Source: Pachysolen tannophilus NRRL Y-2460
Taxonomy: Eukaryota > Ascomycota > Pichiomycetes > Alaninales > Pachysolenaceae
DNA: 64,000 nucleotides
Reading direction: 5' to 3'
NCBI GenBank assembly: GCA_001661245.1
Contig: KV454013.1
Location: forward strand, 1,507,435-1,571,434
The first letter of the stretch is position 1. Every line of letters begins with the position of its first letter. The notes beneath the pieces are model-generated. The model saw only the letters and a program-made list of their open reading frames with translations, had not been told where the DNA came from and searched no databases. Below, one piece after another: positions 8,601-17,928 of this stretch. The position numbers were made by a program, and so were the translations under genes.

Positions 8601-8825
8601 ATGGCAACTACAACAGAGACCATCTATGATCAAATAGAAATAGAAGATTTTACGTTTGATCCAGTGACAAAGTTATTTCAGTACCCTTGTCCATGTGGAG
8701 ATAGGTTTCAGATAAGTCTTTACGATTTACAAGATGGGGAAGACGTTGCAGTTTGTCCCTCATGTAGTTTGATGGTACAAGTAATATTTGACGAAATTGA
8801 TTTAAAATCGTATGCTGATGATTAG
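8601..8825 (+). CDS. KTI11: Kti11/Dph3, CSL zinc-finger protein
   Basis: 74 residues, full length for the family. Acidic N terminus ([28 protein letters not shown]) followed by [14 protein letters not shown]; Cys 30, 32, 52 and 55 form the metal site and CSL is the signature. Dph3 is the redox-active electron donor for the Dph1-Dph2 radical-SAM step of diphthamide synthesis on eEF2, and as Kti11 it also supports Elongator-dependent tRNA wobble modification. The start is the first ATG after an A-rich leader. DPH4/JJJ3, which carries the same type of zinc finger, lies 12 kb downstream. Confidence 0.96.
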   Translation: MATTTETIYDQIEIEDFTFDPVTKLFQYPCPCGDRFQISLYDLQDGEDVAVCPSCSLMVQVIFDEIDLKSYADD

Positions 8826-9010
8826 AAGAAGGAAGTATAAAAAAAAAACTATTCATAATTAAGTTAAGGAATGTAAATAGTTGTATTATTTGATTTGATT
8901 TGGTTTTGGTTTGGTTTATAGGGAAGGGCTTTAATAATAATAATAATAATAATGTTAATAAAAATGAAAAATTGAAAAATTAGAAAAAAAAATTTTTTTT
9001 TTTTTATCTT

Positions 9011-9808
9011 TCAGTAGAGAAACCAGTATGACACTATAACGATCAACGCTATAACTAGAGTTATTAAAACTATACTTGTTCCTTCTTCTTTAGTTTGATT
9101 TCTATCTTCAGTTCTAATTTTATCCTCTTTGTTTGTATTAACACTATTGTTATTGTTACTGCTGGCAACACCAGTAGTAGTATTAATACTAGGTTTCCTC
9201 TTATTTATTATAGAAGTAGTAGATGCAGTTGTATTATTTAAATTTCCTTGAATTCCTTGAAATTTATTTAATCTTTCTTGTAAATTTTTAGCATCTTGTT
9301 CATGTCTTTGTTTTATAATTTGTCTATTTTTTTCAATTAATTCAGGAAAATTTTTAATGAATAAATTATTTTTAGTAATATTATACATTAATGAATTTAA
9401 AGCACAATTTTTTTTAAAATCATCATCAGTTCTTATTGCCCCTGTAGTTGCTTCATCACCAGTCATAAAACTTAACAATCCAACTAATATCGTAGAAACA
9501 GACCATGAAGGATTCCATGTATCGGGATGAAAATCACTCATAGATAAACATAACCTTGTATTTGTTTTAAATCTTCCATTAGGTGTAACCATCATTATAG
9601 ATGGAGGTTTAAATGGATATTCCGATGGGAAATGTAAAGTCCCATGATATTGTCCATTAAAATATGGTGTATCTGGAGGCCCACTGATTATATAATGCCA
9701 TTCTAAAATATTTTCCTCTGATGGTTTAGCTATAATATATTGTGGAGGATTGGATTGAATCAGTTTATACTCTTTAGCAAGCCTTTTTTGAGATTGTTTA
9801 GATGCCAT
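9011..9808 (-). CDS. UBC6: Ubc6-type tail-anchored ubiquitin-conjugating enzyme
   Basis: 265 residues. The UBC fold spans about residues 5-155: RLAKEYKLIQSNPP, EWHYIISGPPDTPYFNGQYHG, YPFKPPSIMMVTPNGRF and TNTRLCLSMSDFHPDTWNPSW with catalytic Cys87, the same number as yeast Ubc6. A variable Asn/Thr-rich linker leads to a single hydrophobic C-terminal segment (IVLITLVIALIVIVSYWFLY) that ends the protein, a tail anchor for the ER membrane. Ubc6 works with Doa10 in ER-associated degradation and in turnover of soluble Doa10 substrates. It is divergent from the PRPP synthase gene. Confidence 0.95.
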   Translation of the reverse strand: MASKQSQKRLAKEYKLIQSNPPQYIIAKPSEENILEWHYIISGPPDTPYFNGQYHGTLHFPSEYPFKPPSIMMVTPNGRFKTNTRLCLSMSDFHPDTWNPSWSVSTILVGLLSFMTGDEATTGAIRTDDDFKKNCALNSLMYNITKNNLFIKNFPELIEKNRQIIKQRHEQDAKNLQERLNKFQGIQGNLNNTTASTTSIINKRKPSINTTTGVASSNNNNSVNTNKEDKIRTEDRNQTKEEGTSIVLITLVIALIVIVSYWFLY

Positions 9809-10349
9809 AATATTAAATTAATTATTTAAATTTTTTTTAATAATAAACAATTTATTTTATCTTCAAAACTAAATTCAATTTCTTTACTTCTTTTAATAGA
9901 TTCAATACCAACAAATATCAGATAAGATAAAAACAATAATTTATAAGATTAAGTTTCTAAACTTTGCCGAAACGGATTTAACATCTTTTCAATAACATAC
10001 ATCTCTTTTTAACGGTTTCTTTCTGTCCAGTTGTCACTTTAAAAAAGACCAATAAAAAAATAGAAAAAAATAAAAAAAAAAATTGGGCGGAACTCGGGCG
10101 GAAACCCCTGCCTAAAAGTAACCTCATTTCCCGCCTAGTTTCCCGCCGCGTTCCCGCCTTTTTTCTTTGGGATTTTTTCTCTTTTTTTTGCCCACGGTCA
10201 AAAAAAGACTCAACGCACTATGAATAATACCAAATAAAACCTGGGTTTCTTTCTATATTTTATATATTTTATATATTTTATATATAAAATAAATCTATAA
10301 ATTTTTGGTCTTGGTTGATAATCGAAATTTTGTTGTTTTGGTTTTGGTG
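9809..10349. promoter_or_regulatory. divergent promoter UBC6 / PRPP synthase with GC boxes
   Basis: AT-rich except for 10085-10158, which holds five copies of a GGGCGGAA/TTCCCGCC box. A GCACTAT word at 10215-10221 resembles the CACTAC element. (TATATTT)n repeats at 10257-10290 precede the start. Confidence 0.65.
10085..10158. promoter_or_regulatory. cluster of five GGGCGGAA / TTCCCGCC boxes
   Basis: GGGCGGAA at 10085-10092 and 10096-10103; TTTCCCGCC at 10127-10135 and 10139-10147; TTCCCGCC at 10151-10158. Two boxes face one way and three the other. Confidence 0.6.
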
Positions 10350-11339
10350 ATGACTGTGGATAAGACTCCAAATCATATAAAGTTATTAGCTGGAAATTCT
10401 CATTTGGAATTGGCACAAAAGATAGCATATGTATTAGATGCTACTTTATGTAAAGTTTATGTTAATCAGACAACAAATAGAGAGAGTGCAGTGACTATTG
10501 GTGAATCTATAAGAGATGAAGATGTTTATATTGTTCAAACAGGGTGTGGAGGAGATGCTATAAATGATTATTTGATGGAACTTTTAATTTTAATTCATGC
10601 TTGTAAATCTGCTTCAGCAAGAAGAATTACTGCAATAATACCAAATTTTTTTTATGCAAGACAAGATAAAAAGGATAAATCAAGAGCACCAATAACTGCA
10701 AAATTAATTGCTAATTTATTAACAACAGCTGGTTGTAATCATGTTATTACTTTGGATTTACATGCATCACAAATTCAAGGGTTTTTCAATATACCTGTAG
10801 ATAATTTATATGCAGAACCAAATGTATTAAGTTATATAAAGGAAAATATAATAAATAAATCACCAAATGAAATTATAATTGTTTCTCCAGATGCAGGGGG
10901 TGCAAAGAGACTGGCTTCAATTGCAGACAAGTTGGATAAAAGTTTTGCTTTGATCCATAAGGAAAGGGCAAAACCAAATGAAGTTAGTAAAATGGTTTTA
11001 GTTGGTGATGTTACAGGGAAAACTTGTATTATAGTAGATGATATGGCAGATACTTGTGGAACTTTATGTAAAGCAACAAATCTTTTATTAGAAGAAGGTA
11101 AAGCTAAAGAAGTTATTGGTATTGTTACTCATGGTATATTCTCCGGAACAGGAATCACCAGAATTAATAATTCAAATATGTCAAAACTTGTATGTACAAA
11201 TTCTTTACCATTAACTGAAAAATTAAAAGAATCAAATAAAATTGAAATTTTGGATATTAGTGGATTGTTAGCGGAAGCTATTAGAAGGTTACATAATGGT
11301 GAAAGTGTTTCTTATTTATTCACAAATGCAGTAGATTGA
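10350..11339 (+). CDS. ribose-phosphate pyrophosphokinase (PRPP synthase, Prs2/Prs4 type)
   Basis: 329 residues from ATG 10350 ([22 protein letters not shown]); the frame continues upstream but only with TTG. Conserved parts: [73 protein letters not shown], and the PRPP-binding loop [13 protein letters not shown]; it ends [13 protein letters not shown]. It makes PRPP from ribose-5-phosphate and ATP for nucleotide, His and Trp synthesis. Closest to Prs2/Prs4 rather than Prs3 ([25 protein letters not shown]). Odd: the normally conserved NFPYARQD reads NFFYARQD. One in-frame CTG lies at AKR-CTG-ASIADKL, where homologs have small residues. Together with RPE1 it lies on the pentose phosphate route. 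Confidence 0.95.
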   Translation: MTVDKTPNHIKLLAGNSHLELAQKIAYVLDATLCKVYVNQTTNRESAVTIGESIRDEDVYIVQTGCGGDAINDYLMELLILIHACKSASARRITAIIPNFFYARQDKKDKSRAPITAKLIANLLTTAGCNHVITLDLHASQIQGFFNIPVDNLYAEPNVLSYIKENIINKSPNEIIIVSPDAGGAKRLASIADKLDKSFALIHKERAKPNEVSKMVLVGDVTGKTCIIVDDMADTCGTLCKATNLLLEEGKAKEVIGIVTHGIFSGTGITRINNSNMSKLVCTNSLPLTEKLKESNKIEILDISGLLAEAIRRLHNGESVSYLFTNAVD

Positions 11340-11708
11340 AACATTTTTTTTTTTTGATTTTTGATTTGAAATTGTGATGTGAAATATCATATATATGATA
11401 GTATTGTTATGGCTGGTTTTTTTTTTTTTTTTCTTTTACTAAATAATAGTTATTCATTCCATATATCTATTTTCTAATTTGAACGTTTTATGAAAAGAAA
11501 AAAGCAAAAAAATATCATCAAAAGCTACAAAGACAATATGATGAAACTGAAAAATAATTTGTCATTACTACTCTTTAAAAAATAAAAGGAATATAAAAAA
11601 AAAAAAAGAAAAACAAAAAGAAAAACCAAATGAAAATAACCTTTTTCTATTTTTGCAAAAGCCCAATAATTCTTAAAATGTAATAAAACCTCATCTGAAA
11701 TTGAAAAA
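11340..11708. other. convergent 3' region PRS / UBP
   Basis: Poly-A and poly-T tracts only, as expected for two facing 3' ends. Confidence 0.6.
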
Positions 11709-14342
11709 TCAATCTTCTTTATTTTTTTTCCAAGAAAAACTCATACTCATTCTTGATTTCTTTTTGGAACCCAATTTATCATTTCCTGGAATCAAATTAT
11801 TTGCGTTAATAAGAGAAAATTGACTAGATGCAGATGAATGCCTAGATTTCGGTAATGTAGCAGTTGCTGGTGGTTGACCCAAGACGGGTCCATAACCAGA
11901 AGATAATGAATGTGTACTATTTTCCATAGATGTGACCGAGCTACTATTATTGAATGCCGGAGGCGGTGGAGTTGGCAACGTATGGTGCTGCTTATTGTTT
12001 AATTCAGGAGAATCTCCTGAAAATGGATTTGTGGAATGATCTTCTTCTTCTTCTTCTCTTACTTGATGAAGCGACAGTGATGTACTCTTATCGTTGTTAT
12101 TTTCGTTATTATTAAAACCATTGATCTTTTCATTTAGTTTCCCAATATGCTCGTTAAATGACAAATCTAAAGTATTATTGTCTGTTCCTTCTCCATTATC
12201 TTCCTCGCCTATATCTTCTTTATCTAACCCATTGAATAAGTTTTTACTCATTAGTGTCAGTTCATCAATTTCCTGATAAAATAACACATATGCAGTAGCT
12301 AAACCTGGACCATCACCAAAAAATCTGAAAACAAAATCTTCATCAATAAGTTCAACTGCTTCATCATCAAATAATAACCATCCATAATCAGAAGTTTTTA
12401 TCAAAGAAATGTAATGACCATGGTGCGGTCCACCACCAATATGAACTACTATTGCATATAATTCGTACAACTTATCCGGTATAGCTGTATCATTTGTTGT
12501 ATTGAAAATTCTTAAATTTTTTGGATAAGATACACAATGAAATAATTTTATATTTCGGTTTAAATTTTCCATATATTTAAACCTCTTTAAATGTAATGCT
12601 AATATTTTAGGAAGCTTTTTCAATTTAATAGTCTTTTCAGCTTCTTGTAAAGAATGACAACTATCACAATAAAATTTGTTTTGTTCTTGCAACATTTCAC
12701 TTTGCGAAAATTGTTTTAAACAATTGGTTACTGAAGAATTAGGTAGTAGGTCGATAGATAAATCCAAAAATTTTTCATCTCTTGCTGAAGTAGTTTCACA
12801 ACTAAGACATGTAGTTTCACTAGTTAATAATCCTTCAAAAATTTCATGAATGTGGCTTCTTTCTTCGTCTAATTCCGAAACATTTGAGGGTTTCCTAGAT
12901 TCAACGATTCCCTTTACAGCATTATCATCATATTGATCAACCACTTCTAATACAGTATTGATTAAAAAATTTAAAAATTCATGAGCGTCCTGGTGCATAG
13001 AACTCCTAAATAATTCATTCTCTTCTTTCAATATTTCTATAAATTTTTGAGGTGATACGATACCTGTTTTACTCCTATTTTCAGTCATGCATTCAAAACA
13101 ATCTTTTAAAGCTGTAAACAAGGATTTTTCCATTTTGTATGTTTCATTATAAGAAATATCAAGGTTAATAATAGGACCTTTCAATAAAGCCAGTCTTTTC
13201 CGCTGTTCTGCAGTGGCATTCAGGTCACTTATTCCAACAATTGATAAATTATGCTGTTGATTTTGGTTATAATCCAAATCCAAATCTTTTAATAAGGGGT
13301 ATTTAGTTAACAATTGGTGTACATTAATCTGTACAAAAGGTACTGTACCATTGGTGCCATTACTATTATGATTATTATTAGTAGCGTTACCAATGGTATT
13401 ATTCTCGTTACTATTATTGTTATTATTTGTATTATTATTGATGATATTATTCCCACCATTATTAGAATCAGTTATATTTCCATTATTTTTATTATTGGTA
13501 GAATTGTTGCTAGTATTTAGCAACCCATCAGATGATGATGCTGTGGTAACATTAGATAGTATATTGCCATTACCTGAGGATGTTGGAGCCCCGCTCCCGC
13601 TATCCTGATGATTTTTATTCATATTAAAAATTGATGCTTTCTTCTTATTCGAATTGCCATCATTAGTACCATGACTTCCAGCGTTGTTAGTATTATTATT
13701 ATTATTATTATTATTATTGCTGTTGTTGTTTGAGATAGTAGCAGTGGTGGAAGTAGTAGTTTCAGAAGTGCTATTAATACCTGTGTTATTTGAATGTGAT
13801 GTATTTTGATTTTGACTATTTTGAGATGTTTGCGCAAAAGAATGAGGTTTTGATCCAGTAACATTACCTCTTCTTTTCCTCGGATACGATGAACCCCTAT
13901 CGGGGAAACTTATTATTGCTCTCCTAAAACTGTCGGTGTAAAATAAAACTTGAAGAATTGAATTAAAATAACATGTGTTACCAAAATTTTCCATCCCAAA
14001 TATCTTATCGGATCCATCACCAAATGGGAAATTTAAATCAGAAGTCACCGGCATATCCAGATCATCATCATTCTGCTGGTGTTGTTGTTGCTGTTGCTGC
14101 TGCTCATTATCAGCACTCAACTGTCCAGCCACATCACTTGTATTTGTGCTTTCCCCCAGTGGAACAGATTCTTTCAAACTATCCAAATTTGTTAGTTTAT
14201 GACCATTGACATCCCCACTATTAACATTACTTGTCACAGATCTATTCACCGAGGGCTTAGTAACGGCACCATTACCATTAGCACTCAGTTCAGCTTTCTT
14301 ATTCTTCCCCTTCTCATGAGTAGACATAAATCGTTTAAACAT
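11709..14342 (-). CDS. ubiquitin-specific protease, Ubp9/Ubp13 (USP12/46) type
   Basis: 877 residues. Cys box FGMENFGNTCYFNSILQVLFY with catalytic Cys124; QDAHEFLNFLINTVLE; zinc-binding CLSC and CDSC pairs with FLDLSIDLLP and LPKILALHLKRFKY; His box YAIVVHIGGGPHHGHYISLIK then WLLFDDEAVELI. This is the Ubp9/Ubp13 arrangement. Between the Cys box and the next conserved block sits a long low-complexity insertion (about residues 155-340) very rich in Asn, Ser and Thr, and there is a Gln run near residue 81. The C-terminal tail is Ser- and Pro-rich and ends in a basic MSMSFSWKKNK. Yeast Ubp9/13 are cytosolic deubiquitinases linked to mitochondrial function. A start at the second Met (MSTHEKG) is also possible. 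Confidence 0.9.
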   Translation of the reverse strand: MFKRFMSTHEKGKNKKAELSANGNGAVTKPSVNRSVTSNVNSGDVNGHKLTNLDSLKESVPLGESTNTSDVAGQLSADNEQQQQQQQHQQNDDDLDMPVTSDLNFPFGDGSDKIFGMENFGNTCYFNSILQVLFYTDSFRRAIISFPDRGSSYPRKRRGNVTGSKPHSFAQTSQNSQNQNTSHSNNTGINSTSETTTSTTATISNNNSNNNNNNNNNTNNAGSHGTNDGNSNKKKASIFNMNKNHQDSGSGAPTSSGNGNILSNVTTASSSDGLLNTSNNSTNNKNNGNITDSNNGGNNIINNNTNNNNNSNENNTIGNATNNNHNSNGTNGTVPFVQINVHQLLTKYPLLKDLDLDYNQNQQHNLSIVGISDLNATAEQRKRLALLKGPIINLDISYNETYKMEKSLFTALKDCFECMTENRSKTGIVSPQKFIEILKEENELFRSSMHQDAHEFLNFLINTVLEVVDQYDDNAVKGIVESRKPSNVSELDEERSHIHEIFEGLLTSETTCLSCETTSARDEKFLDLSIDLLPNSSVTNCLKQFSQSEMLQEQNKFYCDSCHSLQEAEKTIKLKKLPKILALHLKRFKYMENLNRNIKLFHCVSYPKNLRIFNTTNDTAIPDKLYELYAIVVHIGGGPHHGHYISLIKTSDYGWLLFDDEAVELIDEDFVFRFFGDGPGLATAYVLFYQEIDELTLMSKNLFNGLDKEDIGEEDNGEGTDNNTLDLSFNEHIGKLNEKINGFNNNENNNDKSTSLSLHQVREEEEEDHSTNPFSGDSPELNNKQHHTLPTPPPPAFNNSSSVTSMENSTHSLSSGYGPVLGQPPATATLPKSRHSSASSQFSLINANNLIPGNDKLGSKKKSRMSMSFSWKKNKED

Positions 14343-14564
14343 CGCTATATCTTTTCAAGTTGATTTACAATATATTTTCTTAGTAAGCGTCTATTCTAAA
14401 CTTTTTTTTTTTTGTATTTTTAAATAAAATCAGTAAAATAGATAATTAATAAATGAAATTTAAAACTTTTTTTTTTAGCTAAACAGCTAACGCCATTACC
14501 TCAATTAATGAACGAATCTTATTTAAAAAGGCTGAATCGTGATATATTGACATATATATACAAA

Positions 14565-14595
<31 letters not shown>

Positions 14596-14682
14596 TATTA
14601 TATAGTTAAAATCAATTGACGCTTTATTCAATGGCTTATTATATATTATAGGGGAAAAGTACTCAAAATCACTTGATCCTAT
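14343..14682. promoter_or_regulatory. UBP upstream region and FAR1 3' region
   Basis: AT-rich, with an (AT)n run at about 14571-14591 and a poly-T at 14401-14412. No clear element seen. Confidence 0.5.
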
Positions 14683-17600
14683 TTACACTACCGCCGATGA
14701 AACCTCAGCTTGCAACAAGAGGCTAAATACGGCATCGAAGGGTCTGACATTGCTAATACTGTTGTTCTTATTGGTATTGTCTGTTGTATATTCATCTCCG
14801 ATTGCACTGATTTCTTTGCTCCACTTGTCAATGTATTGAACTAGTCTCATTCCGGTGTTTGGGTTTACTACGGCATCACAATTACAACTTTTCACTATAC
14901 CCCATGTTAAGGAAATCATCTCCAACAAACATGATCTTGCAGCCGCGGGTTGATGCAGCATTGCCAATTGGATTGATCTGTGCAAGGAGTTTACCATGAT
15001 CAATTCAATTTGCCTTTTCACGAACAAGACTTCTCTTTGGGAAGAGATTGGAGGTAACACCGGAATGTCCATGTAATCGGTACTAGCATTGATTTCTCCA
15101 TTGGAATTCAGAACTGGGGAAAAGTTATTGCTGCGGGTAGATATATTTAAGGCCTGGTTTAAAGACGTAAGTTGTTGTTGTTGCTGGTCTGTAAAATTTT
15201 TCACTAAATCCAACTTTATTGAGGATTTGGAAATTTTCGATTGTAAACCATCAAGCCATCTACTTTGAAACTCAATCAAGGGTAACACGGAAAACCCACC
15301 TTCCGGATTTAGCTTTTGTGTTGCCTCAAATTTTTTTAGATCTATGTTTAAGCCGAGACTAAGAGATTTGTTAAATCCAATATCGATATCATGTATTATC
15401 AAGTCTAATTCGGTAATAGCACTATGATGACCATCCTTATCCTTATCCTTACCCTTATCATTATTATCCGTATCCGCATCCGTGTCCTTATCTTCATCAT
15501 GTCCAACTTTTAGTTTCAGTAATTCACCGTTTGTACTTTCAATTTTATCAAAATGGATCAATGGAGTAAGACTGCGCATTTTTATATGCAATTTAGGAAT
15601 TGTGATTTTAGTAAAAGTTTCAATCAATTTGGGAACAAACTTAATGAGTTCATCAAAATTATCACACCTTAAGAACTGGAAACCTTTTATAACGGTAATA
15701 TTATTTAATTTATCGTTATAGCATATATCCATTGAGACTTTGTTTAAATAATTTAAAAAATGCTCTTCATAATTATTCCTCAATAAAATTGAAGTTATAC
15801 TGAATTCATATTCTAGAAATAAATTCTTAATAACATCTTTCAATTTGGTTTCTAATGAGCTGATGTAATTGCCATTCTCATCACAATTCTCAAACGAAGA
15901 ATTTGTAACAATCAAAATTTTTTTAATTGTCTTTTGCTGGTCCAGCCAGTCAAATATGGTAGAAATTAATAACTGACAATTATGTAAGGCAATGTATAAT
16001 TCTTCATAAGAATTCTCTAAAATAGGTACCTCGTTATCACCTATATTATCAAAAACTTTTAAATCGTTTATTATTCTATCCCATTCAGTTAACGAGGGTC
16101 TTAAAGTACCAATAAATATTGCATTTTTCGCTTTTTGTCCAAGGCCATTTCTACCAACAAATATTAAACCAACTCTATCACAATCTTGTAGATTAGCCAA
16201 AGTTGTCCTCAAAAACTTCTTCAAATTCGATAAATAATTTTTAGAGTTATCTGGAGATGAAAAATTAATTAAAGATACACTGATCATCAATACCATTGGT
16301 AGTCTTTCAGGCAGAGGAATGGATTTTTTCAAAATATTAATTGGTAAATCCAAACCTTTCTCAGTTAATTGGTTAAACAAAATCACTTCTTTTGGTAACA
16401 AGTCTTTATCTTTGACCAAGCTCCAAGCATTAGTAGATATTTGAATTAAAGGGATCTTGAGATTGAATTCAGTTTTCGCTTTAGACAATTTGTGTATTTG
16501 AGACAAATACTTGAACCATTTTTGATTGATAATTCTATTTTCGGAAGAGATATAAAGAATAGGTAAGGAATCTTCTTTTAAGTTTAACATAATACTTCCA
16601 ATTCTTTTGTCAGTCTCTACAACACTTGATATATGTTCTTTAACCATGACTGTACCATTTATACTTGTGCCATCCTCATTGACCATTAATAATATATTTT
16701 CAAAAAGATAGCACTGGGCTAAATACCAATCTGTGCCATCACTTATTTTTAAGAAATCAAATATTATTAATTCTCCTAAAGAGTCAAAACTAATACCTTT
16801 CCAATCTAAAATACGAGATTTGAGATCATTAATAATTCCATCTATAACAGATTTCTTTGCACTTGCAGTATTATTACTATCATTTACTTCTGGAGCTTGA
16901 AACAGAGGACCAGTAACATTGATTATACACTCCAATTCATAAAGTGACTGCTTCTGTATCAGATTTTCTGATAGTTTTATCTTTGGAATTTCAGGTAAAA
17001 AGGAAACAGATGGGTTTGAAATCTCTTCAAAAAGCATTTCTGATGCAGAAATTTGAGAAGCTGAAGGAATATCATCATTGAATGGATTTGATGAACCACT
17101 TTTAGTATAATTTGTATTACATACTAAGGGATCCAATGTTCGTGCTTCAGAAGGAGTTTTTGGATAAGAATCAAATATTTCATCACCATCATGTTTGAAT
17201 GAATCAGGAGTTGTTGGATAACTTTCCACAAAAAAATCAGGTTCCATGGGATTTTTTTGCAAGTCACTAGGAGCTGTCTCAGTGATAACTTCCAATATAT
17301 TGTTTCCATCAGCTATATCTTCCATTGTTCTTATTAATAACTCTTGAATCACTGTTTCCTCTGTGACTCTATCAGCAAATTGTGCAGGCAAATGACAAAT
17401 TGGACAATCTGGTCTATAGTCTATATCATATTTATCCAAGGAGAGTAATAGACATTCTGAATGGGATTGATGGCCACAAGTTAACTCTATAGGTGGTGTT
17501 TCATCTTGTAAACTATACAGTAGCAAATCAAGACAAAGACAGCACCTGGCCTCTCTATAGCTCACTTTAGAATTTTTAGCAATTGACATTCCCCCACCAT

Positions 17601-17928
17601 TTAATGGAGTAATATTACCATCAAAATGTGAAGAATCCTTGGAGAAAAAATTATCATCATCCCAAGTAATTGAATTATTAGATCCTACACTTCCAAAATT
17701 TGATCTACTAGTTGTTTGAGGGGTGTTCAATTGTAATGCTTGTGGGACTTTTGGTCTCTTCTTAGAACTTCTTATCTTGCTTGGTCCAAAAAGTATTTGC
17801 CTACTCATACGCTTAAAATTTGTTTTTTTCAACAATCTTGAAGATGTAGTTGGAGATGCTGTAGTGATACTTGTTGGAGTTGTATTTGTAGTTGAATTTC
17901 GAGTTTTTTCAGTACTAAGTGTATTCAT
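14683..17928 (-). CDS. FAR1: Far1/Ste5-type RING-H2 scaffold
   Basis: 1081 residues. A basic segment (residues about 31-60) resembles the membrane/nuclear targeting region of Far1 and Ste5. A RING-H2 follows: CCLC, CGHQSHSEC and CPIC at about residues 129-178. A PH-like region spans roughly 385-475 (GTDWYLAQCYLFENILLMVNED). A VWA-like domain starts near PMVLMISVSLINFSS and includes DRVGLIFVGRNG. Two SYP-TP motifs after the RING (YPTTPDSF, YPKTPSEA) are possible proline-directed kinase sites. Far1 holds Cdc24/Gbetagamma for mating polarity and inhibits Cdk1-Cln in pheromone arrest; Ste5 scaffolds the MAPK cascade. Length and VWA fit either; I favour Far1 because the Candida Ste5 counterpart is short. 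A TGAAACA pheromone-response-like word is at 18154-18160. Confidence 0.75.
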   Translation of the reverse strand: MNTLSTEKTRNSTTNTTPTSITTASPTTSSRLLKKTNFKRMSRQILFGPSKIRSSKKRPKVPQALQLNTPQTTSRSNFGSVGSNNSITWDDDNFFSKDSSHFDGNITPLNGGGMSIAKNSKVSYREARCCLCLDLLLYSLQDETPPIELTCGHQSHSECLLLSLDKYDIDYRPDCPICHLPAQFADRVTEETVIQELLIRTMEDIADGNNILEVITETAPSDLQKNPMEPDFFVESYPTTPDSFKHDGDEIFDSYPKTPSEARTLDPLVCNTNYTKSGSSNPFNDDIPSASQISASEMLFEEISNPSVSFLPEIPKIKLSENLIQKQSLYELECIINVTGPLFQAPEVNDSNNTASAKKSVIDGIINDLKSRILDWKGISFDSLGELIIFDFLKISDGTDWYLAQCYLFENILLMVNEDGTSINGTVMVKEHISSVVETDKRIGSIMLNLKEDSLPILYISSENRIINQKWFKYLSQIHKLSKAKTEFNLKIPLIQISTNAWSLVKDKDLLPKEVILFNQLTEKGLDLPINILKKSIPLPERLPMVLMISVSLINFSSPDNSKNYLSNLKKFLRTTLANLQDCDRVGLIFVGRNGLGQKAKNAIFIGTLRPSLTEWDRIINDLKVFDNIGDNEVPILENSYEELYIALHNCQLLISTIFDWLDQQKTIKKILIVTNSSFENCDENGNYISSLETKLKDVIKNLFLEYEFSITSILLRNNYEEHFLNYLNKVSMDICYNDKLNNITVIKGFQFLRCDNFDELIKFVPKLIETFTKITIPKLHIKMRSLTPLIHFDKIESTNGELLKLKVGHDEDKDTDADTDNNDKGKDKDKDGHHSAITELDLIIHDIDIGFNKSLSLGLNIDLKKFEATQKLNPEGGFSVLPLIEFQSRWLDGLQSKISKSSIKLDLVKNFTDQQQQQLTSLNQALNISTRSNNFSPVLNSNGEINASTDYMDIPVLPPISSQREVLFVKRQIELIMVNSLHRSIQLAMLHQPAAARSCLLEMISLTWGIVKSCNCDAVVNPNTGMRLVQYIDKWSKEISAIGDEYTTDNTNKNNSISNVRPFDAVFSLLLQAEVSSAVV

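Noticed and set aside
13973-14209. plus-strand Cys/Ala/Leu-rich frames opposite the UBP N terminus
   Set aside because: Antisense translation of the Gln-rich tract.
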